Shown here: piece after piece, positions 8,864-17,582 of the stretch
Layout: every line of letters begins with the position of its first letter
Numbering within the stretch: position 1 is the first letter of the stretch
Source of the DNA: DASQFQ01 sp963802905
GTDB lineage: Bacteria > Actinomycetota > Thermoleophilia > Solirubrobacterales > Solirubrobacteraceae
Assembly (NCBI GenBank): GCA_963802905.1
Contig: CAWDKH010000023.1
Coordinates: 1-64,000, forward strand
DNA length: 64,000 nucleotides
Direction of reading: 5' to 3'
Notes under the pieces: generated by a model
Databases searched by the model: none
Told to the model about the DNA's origin: nothing
Seen by the model: only the letters and a program-made list of their open reading frames with translations
Program-made: the position numbers and the translations under genes

Positions 8864-10446
8864 GCCGGCCGCCGCTCCGCGCTCCCGCGGCGGTGGCCTT
8901 CGCGGCCGGGCAGCATCCCCGCCTCGAGCGAGTCGACGAGCGCGTCCCAGCTCGCCTCGATCACGTTCTCGTGGACGCCGATCGTGCCCCAGGTGTCGTG
9001 GCCGTCGGAGGCGTCGAGCAGCACGCGCGTGACCGCGCCGGTCGCCTTCCACTCGTCGAGGATGCGGACCTTGTAGTTGACGAGCTTGATGTCGCGCAGG
9101 TGCGGATAGGTCTCGGAGATCGCCTCGCGCAGCGCGGTGTCCAGCGCGTTGACGGGACCGTTGCCCTCCGCGGTGCGGACGTAGCGCTCGCCGTCGACCC
9201 AGATCTTGATCGTGGCCTCGGTCTGGACCTTGCCGTCCTCGCGCTTCTCCGCCATCACGCGCCACGACTCGAGCTGGAAGAGCGGCTGGTACTCGCCGGT
9301 CTCGCGCCGGATCAGGAGGTCGAAGGAGCCGTCGGCGGCCTCGAACTGGAAGCCTCGGTGCTCGAGTTCCTTGACCCGCTCGACGACCCGCGAGGCGGCG
9401 GCGTCGTCGATCTGCGCGCCGGTCTGCTCGGCCCGCGAGAGCACGGTCCCGCGGCCGGAGAGCTCGGAGATGAGCACGTCGCGCGAGTTGCCGACCGCGC
9501 TCGGGTCGATGTGCTCGAACGTGGCGGGGTCGGCGTTGACGCCGGCGACGTGCAGCCCGCCCTTGTGCGCGAAGGCGTTCTTGCCCACGTACGGCTGGTC
9601 GGGGTCGGGCACGAAGTTCAGGAGCTCGTCGAGGAAGTGCGCGGCCTCGGTCAGCCCGGTCAGCGACGGCAGGCACTCATGGCCCATCTTGAGCTGGAGG
9701 TTCGGGACGATCGTGACGAGGTTGGCGTTGCCGCAGCGCTCGCCGTAGCCGTTCATCGTCCCCTGCACCATCGTCGCGCCGGCGAGCACGCCAGCGAGCG
9801 AGTTGGCGACGCCGACGCCCGAGTCGTCGTGGCAGTGGATGCCGACGGCGCAGCTGACCTCGGCCACGACCGCGGCGGTGGCGGCCTGGATCGCGTCGGG
9901 CAGCGTCGCGCCGTTGGTGTCGCACAGCGTCACGTAGGCGGCGCCCGCGCCGGCGGCGGCCTGGACGCAGCGCAGCGCGTAGGCCTGGTCGTCGGCCCAG
10001 CCGTCGAAGAAGTGCTCGGCGTCGTAGACGACGGTCTTGCCCTCGCCGACGAGGAACGCGACGGACTCCTCGATCATCCGCAGGTTCTCGTCGCGGTCGA
10101 CGCGCACGACCTTCTCCAGATGCAGGCCCCAGGTCTTGCCGACCAGCGTGCAGACCGGCGCGAAGGAGGTCGCCAGCCCACGCAGCGCGGGGTCGGCGTC
10201 GGCGGCGGTGTCGCGCCGCCGGGTCGTCCCGAACGCGGCCACCTGCCCGCGCAGCCCGGCGGTCTCGAGCAGCGCGAACAGCTCGGCCTCCTTGGGGTTC
10301 GAGGCCGGGAAGCCCGCCTCGATCATCGGGACGCCGAGGTCGTCGAGGAGATGCGCGACGCGCAGCTTCTCCTCGACGGACAGCGACATCCCCTCCCCCT
10401 GCATCCCGTCGCGCAGGGTGCAGTCGTAGACGAGGATCGAACTCAC
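8860..10446 (-). CDS. cimA: Citramalate synthase
   Basis: Condenses pyruvate and acetyl-CoA to (R)-citramalate, the threonine-independent entry to isoleucine. The protein is a 528-residue HMGL-like/LeuA relative with YDCTLRDGMQGEG at the N-terminus, IEAGFPASNPKE, the metal-binding IHCHDDSGVGVANS, NGYGERCGN, and a C-terminal LeuA-type allosteric domain. The split of GMQGEG instead of GEQSPG, and the AHKGGLHV segment, separate it from the true leuA at 25815. It is coupled by 4-base overlaps to ilvE upstream (GTGA) and the aminotransferase downstream. Together with leuB and ilvE this makes a branched-chain operon. CimA is strongly favoured over homocitrate synthase. Confidence 0.93.
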   Translation of the reverse strand: MSSILVYDCTLRDGMQGEGMSLSVEEKLRVAHLLDDLGVPMIEAGFPASNPKEAELFALLETAGLRGQVAAFGTTRRRDTAADADPALRGLATSFAPVCTLVGKTWGLHLEKVVRVDRDENLRMIEESVAFLVGEGKTVVYDAEHFFDGWADDQAYALRCVQAAAGAGAAYVTLCDTNGATLPDAIQAATAAVVAEVSCAVGIHCHDDSGVGVANSLAGVLAGATMVQGTMNGYGERCGNANLVTIVPNLQLKMGHECLPSLTGLTEAAHFLDELLNFVPDPDQPYVGKNAFAHKGGLHVAGVNADPATFEHIDPSAVGNSRDVLISELSGRGTVLSRAEQTGAQIDDAAASRVVERVKELEHRGFQFEAADGSFDLLIRRETGEYQPLFQLESWRVMAEKREDGKVQTEATIKIWVDGERYVRTAEGNGPVNALDTALREAISETYPHLRDIKLVNYKVRILDEWKATGAVTRVLLDASDGHDTWGTIGVHENVIEASWDALVDSLEAGMLPGREGHRRGSAERRPA

Positions 10447-11378
10447 GGAGTCGGCGCGGGCACCGGCACCACGTCGTTCCAGTCGGCGTAGCGCTCGGCG
10501 CGCCCGTGCAGCGCGTCCTCGAACACGCGCTGGACCGCGCGCGTGATCTCGCCCGGCTCGCCGGTGCCGACGGGCCGGTCGTCGACCTCGCGCACCGGGG
10601 TCAGCTCGGCGGCGGTGCCGGTCATGAAGATCTCGTCGGCGAGGTAGAGCTCGTCGCGCGCCACCTGGCGCTCCTGCAGCTCGAAGCCGAGGTCGCGGGC
10701 GATCTGCATCGCCGCGGCGCGGTTGATGCCGCCGAGCACGCCGGAGAGGTAGGTCGGCGTGGCGATGATCCCGTCCTTGACGATGAACAGGTTCTCGCCC
10801 GTGCCCTCGCAGACGTAGCCGTGGGTGTCGAGGAGGATCGCCTCCTCGTAGCCGGCCTTGTCGGCCTCGATCTTGGCGAGCACCGAGTTGAGGTACTGGC
10901 CCGTCGCCTTGGCGGCGGGGATGACGACGTCGTTGGGCAGCCGCCGCCACGAGGACACGCGGGCGCGCACGCCGTGCTGCTTGCCCTCCTCGCCGAGGTA
11001 GGAGCCCCATTCCCAGACCGCGATGGCGACCTCGACCGGGCAGTCGAGCGGGTACAGGCCCATCGGGCCGGCGCCACGGAACACGAGCGGGCGGATGTAG
11101 CACTCCTTCAGCCCGCTGCGCTGGATCGTCTCGTGCGTCGCCTGGCGGATCTCCTCGCGGGTGTACGGGATCTCCATGAAGTACATGCCGGCCGAGCGGA
11201 ACAGGCGCTCGATGTGGTCCTGGTGGCGGAAGACCGCGGTCCCGCGCGGGGTGTCGTAGGCGCGGACGCCCTCGAAGACGCCGGTCCCGTAGTGCAGCGC
11301 GTGCGTGAGTACGTGCACCTTGGCGTCCTCGTAAGCGACGTGTTCGCCGTTCATCCAGATGACGCCCGCTTGGTTCAC
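10443..11378 (-). CDS. ilvE: Branched-chain amino acid aminotransferase
   Basis: Class IV PLP enzyme that makes leucine, isoleucine and valine from their keto acids with glutamate. In the 311 residues one sees HALHYGTGVFEGVRAY near the N-terminus, the PLP-lysine segment (AKATGQYLNSVLAK), EAILLDTHGYVCEGTGENLF, and a FMTGTAAELTPV C-terminal loop. Length and motifs are those of the IlvE type I group. The GTG start overlaps the leuB stop by four bases (GTGA), and its own stop overlaps the cimA start in the same way. It therefore belongs to the leuB-ilvE-cimA-degT transcript. Confidence 0.96.
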   Translation of the reverse strand: MNQAGVIWMNGEHVAYEDAKVHVLTHALHYGTGVFEGVRAYDTPRGTAVFRHQDHIERLFRSAGMYFMEIPYTREEIRQATHETIQRSGLKECYIRPLVFRGAGPMGLYPLDCPVEVAIAVWEWGSYLGEEGKQHGVRARVSSWRRLPNDVVIPAAKATGQYLNSVLAKIEADKAGYEEAILLDTHGYVCEGTGENLFIVKDGIIATPTYLSGVLGGINRAAAMQIARDLGFELQERQVARDELYLADEIFMTGTAAELTPVREVDDRPVGTGEPGEITRAVQRVFEDALHGRAERYADWNDVVPVPAPTP

Positions 11379-12403
11379 GTGAGCTCCTTCAGGACCGCCT
11401 CGGTGGCCTCGGCGGTCGTCGCGCTTCCACCCAGATCCGCGGTTCGCAGTCCGCGCTCGAGGGCCTTGTCGACTGCCGATTCTAGGGCAGATGCCGCCTC
11501 CTCCCGGGCAAATCCGTGGCGCAGCATCAGCGCCGCCGAGAGGATCATCGCCAGCGGGTTGGCCTTGCCGGTGCCCGCGATGTCAGGCGCCGAGCCGTGG
11601 ACGGGCTCGAACAGGCCCGGTCCGTCGCCGCCGAGGCTGGCGCTCGGCAGCATGCCCAGCGAGCCGGTGAGCATGGCCGCCTCGTCGCTGAGGATGTCGC
11701 CGAACATGTTCTCGGTGAGGATCACGTCGAAGTGCCGCGGGGCGGCGACGAGCTTCATCGCGCACGAGTCGACGAGCTGGTGCTCGAGCTCGACGGCGGG
11801 GAACTCCTCGGAGTGCACGCGGGTGACGACCTCGCGCCAGAGGCGGCTGGTCTCGAGCACGTTCATCTTGTCCACGGACGTCACGCGACTGCGGGCGGCC
11901 TCGAACGCGATGCGGGCGATCCGCTCGATCTCCTCGGCGCTGTACTCGCAGAGGTCCGAGGCGTGGCTCTCCGTGCGCGTCTTCTCGCCGAAGTAGATCC
12001 CGCCGGTGAGCTCGCGCACGACGAGCATGTCGGTGCCCTCGATCAGCTCGCGCTTGAGCGGGCTGGCGTCGAGCAGCGCGGCGATCGGCCGCACGGGCCG
12101 CAGGTTGGCGTAGAGGCCGAGGCCCTTGCGGAGACCCAGCAGCCCCTGCTCGGGGCGCGGCGCCTTCGGGTCGGTCGAATCCCACTTCGGTCCGCCGACC
12201 GCAGCGAGCAGCACGGCATCGGCGGCCTGGCAGGCGGCGAGCGTCGCGTCGGTGAGCGCCGTGCCGTGGGCGTCGATCGAGGCGCCGCCGAACGGGTGCT
12301 CGACGTAGTCGAGGTCGTCGGCGACGGCCCCGAGCACGGTCAGCGCGGAGGCGAGCACCTCCGGACCGATGCCGTCGCCGGGGAGGGTGACGATGGTGGG
12401 CAT
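11375..12403 (-). CDS. leuB: 3-isopropylmalate dehydrogenase
   Basis: Third step of leucine synthesis: NAD-dependent oxidation and decarboxylation of 3-isopropylmalate. The 342-residue protein starts with LPGDGIGPEV. It has AVGGPKWD, the LRKGLGLYANLRPVR substrate arginines, ELTGGIYFG, a KMNVLETSRLWRE region, the metal-binding MFGDILSDEAAM, and the GLFEPVHGSAPDIAG NAD loop. It is the first gene of a four-gene overlapping minus-strand operon. The 78 bp upstream hold no leucine-rich leader comparable to the one before leuA. Very confident. Confidence 0.97.
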   Translation of the reverse strand: MPTIVTLPGDGIGPEVLASALTVLGAVADDLDYVEHPFGGASIDAHGTALTDATLAACQAADAVLLAAVGGPKWDSTDPKAPRPEQGLLGLRKGLGLYANLRPVRPIAALLDASPLKRELIEGTDMLVVRELTGGIYFGEKTRTESHASDLCEYSAEEIERIARIAFEAARSRVTSVDKMNVLETSRLWREVVTRVHSEEFPAVELEHQLVDSCAMKLVAAPRHFDVILTENMFGDILSDEAAMLTGSLGMLPSASLGGDGPGLFEPVHGSAPDIAGTGKANPLAMILSAALMLRHGFAREEAASALESAVDKALERGLRTADLGGSATTAEATEAVLKELT

Positions 12404-12481
12404 CGCGGCAGCCTAAAGACTCTCCCGAATTCGTTGCGGAATATGACCCGTTCGGCGGCGTCAACCGCAGTAGAGAACGCA

Positions 12482-12580
12482 ATGACCCTTCCCACCGTCA
12501 CCGAAATCATCCGCCGCCCCGAGGCCACGACGCGCGACACCTTCGTCGCCGACCTGGCCCCGCGCAAGCGCGCGGCGTAG
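12482..12580 (+). CDS. Possible small protein of 32 residues
   Basis: An ATG-started open frame (MTLPTVTEIIRRPEATTR then a basic end PRKRAA) lies alone between leuB and the metalloprotease. Nearly every codon ends in G or C, like the real genes around it, and it ends in TAG. The ribosome-binding site is weak (AGAGAA). I do not recognise it. It could be a genuine short protein, or the 5' remnant of a lost gene. No membrane segment or cysteine pair is present. Confidence 0.4.
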   Translation: MTLPTVTEIIRRPEATTRDTFVADLAPRKRAA

Positions 12581-12622
12581 GCGTAGGCCGGTCCTAGGCG
12601 CAGGTTGAGGCCCGCGCCTCTT

Positions 12623-12640
12623 GCCGCCCCACAGGGCGGC
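12623..12640. other. GC-rich hairpin upstream of the metalloprotease
   Basis: gccgccc and gggcggc form a perfect 7-bp stem around a 4-base loop, ending 16 nt before the ATG of the metalloprotease gene. No T-run follows, so a classical terminator is unlikely. It may influence translation initiation or end the small upstream transcript. Function is inferred from position only. Confidence 0.35.
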
Positions 12641-12656
12641 GGGCAGGGTGCCGGAC

Positions 12657-13703
12657 ATGCCCCGCCTCCGCGCCCAAGCCGGCCAGGTCGCCGCCGAGTA
12701 CCTCGGCGTCCTGCTGCTGGTGGCGGTGGTCATCGCGGCGCTCATCGGCTCCCAGCTGCACACCCACATCGCGGTCGAGGCCCAGCGCGCGATCTGCAAG
12801 ATCGCCGGCTCTGCCGAGTGCGGCGAGCCAGGCGTCCCGCAACCCCAGGGCGCGGGCGAGGACCAGCCTGGCGAGCCCGACCGCTCCGTCTACGACGACG
12901 AGTGCAAGAACGACCTCCCCGGCCGCCTGCTGCGCGGTGAGGGCGACGATCCCACCGACGGCGATCCCGAGGCCAACCAGGTCTACGACAACCTCGGCCA
13001 GGTCTTCGACTACTACGCCGACACGTTCGGCCGCGACTCCTACGACGACGCCGGCGCCGAGCTGATCGCCTCGATCAACTTCTGCGAGGAGCCGGGCACG
13101 CCGACCCACAACGCGTACTGGGACGGAACCCAGATGAAGTTCGGCGACGGCTACGCCTCCAGCCTCGACGTGACCGCCCACGAGCTCACGCACGCGGTCA
13201 CCAACCTCACCGCCGACCTCGAGTACCAGTGCCAGTCGGGCGCGCTCAACGAGTCGATGTCCGACATCTTCGCCTCCAACGTCGACAGCGGTGACTGGGA
13301 GATCGGCGAGGACCTGCCGGGCGGCGCGCTGCGCGACATGGCCGATCCCGCCAACGGCGACCCGCCGCAGCCCGCCCACGTCGACGACTTCGTCGAGATG
13401 CCCAACGACGGCAGCCCGTTCAACGACAACGGCGGCGTCCACTACAACAGCGGCATCCCCAACCACGCCTACTACCTGATGGTGCAGTCGATCGGCCGCA
13501 AGGCAGCGGAGCAGATCGTCTACCGCGCACTCACGGAGAAGCTCGAGCCGACCTCCGGCTTCGAGGACTTCCGCACCGCGTCGCTCGACGTCGCCCGTGA
13601 GCTGTGGGGCGAGGACAGCCCCGAGTACCAGGGCACCAACGAGTCCTTCGCGGCGGTCGGCCTCGACGGGACCTGGGAAGCTCCCGAGGTGGAGGGATGC
13701 TGA
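12657..13703 (+). CDS. M4 (thermolysin-type) metalloprotease with pilin-like N-terminus
   Basis: Predicted zinc endopeptidase on or outside the cell surface. HELTH at about residues 175-179 and the downstream NES Glu (about 199) are the zinc ligands and catalytic Glu of the M4 family; GGVHYNSGIPNH (about 259-270) carries the transition-state histidine. The family's usual long propeptide is absent. Residues 1-35 instead resemble a type IVb pilin precursor: a short basic leader, Ala-Gly before QVAAEY with Glu at +5, then a hydrophobic helix LGVLLLVAVVIAAL. An acidic linker with three cysteines follows. I choose the ATG at 12657 over 12621 because it gives the short pilin-like leader. The stop overlaps the lipoprotein start (TGATG), so the two are probably made together. 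Confidence 0.88.
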   Translation: MPRLRAQAGQVAAEYLGVLLLVAVVIAALIGSQLHTHIAVEAQRAICKIAGSAECGEPGVPQPQGAGEDQPGEPDRSVYDDECKNDLPGRLLRGEGDDPTDGDPEANQVYDNLGQVFDYYADTFGRDSYDDAGAELIASINFCEEPGTPTHNAYWDGTQMKFGDGYASSLDVTAHELTHAVTNLTADLEYQCQSGALNESMSDIFASNVDSGDWEIGEDLPGGALRDMADPANGDPPQPAHVDDFVEMPNDGSPFNDNGGVHYNSGIPNHAYYLMVQSIGRKAAEQIVYRALTEKLEPTSGFEDFRTASLDVARELWGEDSPEYQGTNESFAAVGLDGTWEAPEVEGC

Positions 13704-14152
13704 TGCGGATGACGATCCTGGCGGGCCTCGCGCTGGCGCTGCTCGTGGCCGGCTGCGGCTCCGACGACCCCGATGGCGACGGCGGCTCGAGCGGCGGCGA
13801 GAAGGCGGCGCTGAGCGGCCCCGTGACCTATGAGCGCGGCGGCGGCCTCAAGGGCCGGCGCGACCGGCTGGTGGTCCAGCCCGACGGCAGCGCGACGCTG
13901 ACCGTGCGGGACGGGCCGAAGTCGGTGACGCTGACCGACAACGAGCTCGACACGCTCGCGGACGACCTCGACCAGGCCGACCTCGGCGCGCTGCCCCCGG
14001 ACTCGACGTCGGACCGGCCGGCGCCCGACACGTTCGGCTACCGCGTGAGCTACGGCGGCGACGAGGTCACCACCGACGACACGGCCATGCCCAAGCAGCT
14101 GCGCGGGCTCATGGCCCGGCTCGGCGGGCTCGTCGATCGCTACGAGAAGTAG
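13703..14152 (+). CDS. Small secreted lipoprotein of unknown function
   Basis: The 149-residue product begins with a lipoprotein signal (hydrophobic stretch, then VAGC lipobox with Cys near residue 18) and a Gly/Ser/Asp-rich spacer. The mature part has a repeating polar beta-strand look (LVVQPDGSATLTV). I do not recognise the domain. The ATG at 13703 is chosen because it overlaps the protease stop codon and has GGAGGG six bases upstream; ATG 13697 is the alternative. Translational coupling to the M4 protease suggests a joint extracytoplasmic role, for example as an inhibitor or partner (inference). Confidence 0.8.
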   Translation: MRMTILAGLALALLVAGCGSDDPDGDGGSSGGEKAALSGPVTYERGGGLKGRRDRLVVQPDGSATLTVRDGPKSVTLTDNELDTLADDLDQADLGALPPDSTSDRPAPDTFGYRVSYGGDEVTTDDTAMPKQLRGLMARLGGLVDRYEK

Positions 14153-14156
14153 CGTC

Positions 14157-17100
14157 TCAGGGCACCACCACCGGGGCGATCGTCACCGGTGCGTGGACCG
14201 TGTAGTCGAGCTCGTCGGCCTGGGTCGTCCCGGCGGGCACCAGGACGTCCATCGCCTTGGGCACCTCGCCGGGCGCGAACGTGCAGTGCGCGTCCGCGCT
14301 CGCCTCGGCGCAGACGCCGAACTGGAAGTCCTGCGGCGTCGGCTGGAAGCCGCGCGCCTGGTCTGTGCGAGAAGCCGTCCTGGCCGGTCAGCACGACGCT
14401 GAAGCCCCAGCCCGGGCCCGGCGTGCCGAGGCTCGCCTTGGTCACGCTGAACGTGATGTAGCGCGAGCGTTCGGTTCCCCGAGATGCGCACGTCGCCGAC
14501 CGTGTTGCCCGCGGCGTCGACGTACCGCTGGCCGAAGCCCTGGACCTCGATCAGCCGGCTCCAGGCGCCGCTCGCCGCGATCTCGTAGTTGCGCTGCGCG
14601 AACGACGCCGCTGTGGAGGTCGATGACGCGCCTGGCACGTGGACGTAGACGTCGACGAGCTGGGCGCCGAGCGGGCTCCCGAACGTCGGCGTCAGGTCGC
14701 GCGTGCGAACCCGGAAGATGATCCGGTCGCCGGCGTCGAAGACCTGGAACGCCTCGAGGTCGTACGCGCCGGGCTTGAAGTTGTCGCTCAACGGATAGGC
14801 GTAGTTGCCCGGTCCGTTGTCGTCGTTGAGCGGGTCGGCGGCCTCGAACAGCAGCGTCCCCGGTGAGAACTCGCGCGAGACCGTGCGCACGGCGCGTGCG
14901 GTGCCGCCCGACGGGCTCGTGGCCGCGATGTTGAGGACCGACGTGCCGCCCGCGGTCGGGACGGTGACGCTGAACGCGCCGCCGGCGCCCACCGTGGTCT
15001 CGGTCACCGTGTCGCCGGGCGGGCCGGGGTCGATGTTGGTGACCGCGACCGAGACGGTGTTGCCCGGCGCCGCGGTCCCGGTCACGTCGACCGTCGGGCC
15101 GACGAGCGCCTCGTTGGCCGGCGCGGTGACGGTCAGGTCGGTGGTGCCCTGCGTGTGCTTGACGTAGCGTCGTGTCGTGTAGCGCGGGCGGTCGAGCACG
15201 CGGCCCGCCGACGACGTCGCGCATCAGGCGCACGAACTGGCCCGCCGACCACGTCAGCGCCGCGGCCGAGCCGGCCGGCCTTGCCGTTCTCGAAGCCGAT
15301 CGACGCGATGGTCGGATCGGTGCCGAACGGCGAGCGCGGCGAGGTCGGGGAGCTCCCACGCCTGCTCGGGGATCAGTCCGACGCCATGCGCCATGCCGTG
15401 CATCGCCTCGAGGCGGCCGACCGCCGCGCCGACGTCACCGCGGTCGAGCTCCCACTGCCCGCGCTCGCCCGCCAGCACCGGCCACAGGTGGCCGTTGCCC
15501 ATGTTCGAGGGCGCCCACGGGTGGCCGTCGGTCGCCCCGTCGCCGTAGCCGTCGCCGTTGTAGCGTAGAAGCCGTCGCCGGTGTCCGTGGTGCGCGGATC
15601 TTCGCGTCGACGATGCCGAGCGAGCGGACGAGGTCGGGGTCGTCGCTCGGCGAGCAGGCCGAGGCGCGCGTACTCGAGGAAGCCGGCGTCGATGATCTCG
15701 CGCTGGTCGAGCGTCGGGCCGCCGTTGCCGACGTTGTAGGCGAGCGTCCGCGTTCGGGTCGCCGGTCTTCGACAGGCGGATGAAGTACGGGTCCGGGCTG
15801 AGCGGGCCGTTGGTGGTCAGCGTCCAGCGCTTGAGGTTGCGCTGGAACTCGTCGGCCGACGCCGCGCCACACGCGCGCCGACGGCGCGTCGCCGTTGCGG
15901 TCGGCGATCTTGGCCGCCGCGATCAGGCCGGCGATCTCGGCGCGAGATCGTCGACGGCGAGAAGCCGCTCTGCTCCTCCCAGCGCTCCGGGCCGAACGAC
16001 GGGCCGTGGGTGGCGACGAAGTTCGCCGCCGGCTTGATGTGGGCCTTGTAGTAGTCGCTTGCTCGTGAGCCCGACGGCGAGCGCCATCACCAGCGGGTAG
16101 GCGCACTCGTCGAGCTGGGTGTTGAACGAGTCCGGCGCCGGCTTGCCGTTGGTGAGGCTGTTGCGCGGCATCGAGCCGTCCGGGAGCTGCTGGCGCTCGA
16201 ACAGGAAGCGCGTCATGTCGCGCGCCGTCCGGCGGTCGCCCGCCAGGAAGAGCGCGGTCCACGCCTCGTAGAGGTCGCGCGCGAACACCTCGCGGTAGGA
16301 GCCGAAGTAGGTGTTGGCGGGGTCGCCGGCGCGGACACCGCCTGGCCCCACGGCGACGCGAGCGCGGCGGCGACGGCGCCGGGGAACGTCTTGTCCTCGG
16401 CGGCCTTCACGTAGTTGGCGCTGAGGTAGTACTCGTCGAGCGAGCGTCGTCCCAGCGGCCGGCCGAGACGCCCTTGGGGCGCCGCGGCTCGATCGAGGTC
16501 GTCGTCGTAGCGGTGCCAGCCGTCGCGTCGTAGGCGTGGCGCGGTCGTGCGAAGCGCGTCCTTGAGCGCTCTCGCGGGCCGCGCTGACGGCGCCGGCACG
16601 GCTGTCGCCGAAGCCGAGCGCGAGCGTGAACGTCGCCGTCGTGGCCGAGGTCGACGCGCGCCGGTCTGCACGAGGTTGCCGGGCGCGGCGTCGGCGTAGC
16701 GTCGCGGTCAGCGCGGCGATCGGCGTCGAGCTGCTTGAGGCCGTCGCTGGGCTGCGCCGGCGAAGCCGTTGGAGACCTGCGAGGAAGCCCGAGCGGCGTC
16801 GAGCGCGCGAGTGGACCGGGACGGCGTAGTCGCGGTTGGCGGCGTTGGTGGTCGTGACGGGGTCGGAGCCGACGAGCAGCGTGTGGCCGCCGGACGTGGC
16901 GATCGCGCCGCTGTCCGGGCCGCCGTTGCCGGTCCCGCCGCCGCCGTTGCCGTTGAGCGTCGGGTCGAAGCGGACGTAGAGCTTGTAGTCGCGCGCCTTG
17001 CCCTTGAGCGCCTCGAAGCGGCTGTGCATGACGACCGTCGGCGCGCTCGGGTCGGTCAGGTAGTCGGTGACGATCCGGTAGCGCCCGCTCTTGGCCGTCG

Positions 17101-17462
17101 CGGTGACGCGGCAGCGTCAGCGCGCGGTCGTCGAGCGCCTGCGACCGTGTAGGTCATGTCGCGCGTCTGCAGGTCGGTGAACGTCGAGCCGTCGGTGACG
17201 ACGTACTGCAGCGTCTCGTTGTTGGTGTTGTCGTTGGTCGGGAAGTAGACGTCGCTGAGCACGCCGTCGGCGACCGTGAACCAGACCTTCGAGCCGTCGG
17301 TTGCGCGCCGTGCCGACGCAGTCCTTGCGCGCGAGGTCGAAGTGCGAGAGCGCGCCGGGCCCGTCGGCCGCGACGCCGGTCGGGCGGCGCGCCGTGTGCG
17401 GGAGTGGCCGCGAGCGCCAGTGCGACGACCAGCAGGACGGCAACGGCGAACGGGCGCGACAT
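14157..17462 (-). pseudogene. Glucodextranase-like GH15 glycoside hydrolase with many frameshifts
   Basis: Secreted enzyme expected to release glucose from alpha-glucans. Pieces in all three minus-strand frames line up in order. They are a signal peptide (MSRPFAVAVLLVVALALAA), an N-terminal glucodextranase sandwich domain (VWFTVADGVLSDVYFPTND), the GH15 catalytic part (DEYYLSANYVKAAEDKTFPG, YFGSYREVFARDLYEAW, RFLFERQQLPDGSMPRN), an Ig-like module (VTAPANEALVGPTVDVTG), and a C-terminal glucodextranase C-type domain (FEAADPLNDDNGPGNY). The reading ends at TGA 14159-14157. At least a dozen frame changes occur; those I worked through are each repaired by removing single bases, and I saw no loss of conserved residues. 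Total length, about 1,090 codons, suits the family. Probable sequence error, though decay cannot be excluded. Confidence 0.85.
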
Positions 17463-17582
17463 TGAGCTCCTCCTCAGCGGCGGCGTCCGTGCCGGGGACT
17501 CCCTCTGCGGGCGACGCTAACAGCGCTCCAGCGGCATGAGAAGGGCTCGGAGTTTGTTCCCCCGCGGAATAAATCGGGGCCG

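Noticed and set aside
12404..12567. Possible branched-chain leader peptide before leuB (MISVTVGRVIAF...)
   Set aside because: Its frame runs into leuB without an early stop, the Ile/Val codons are scattered, and no convincing attenuator stems were seen.
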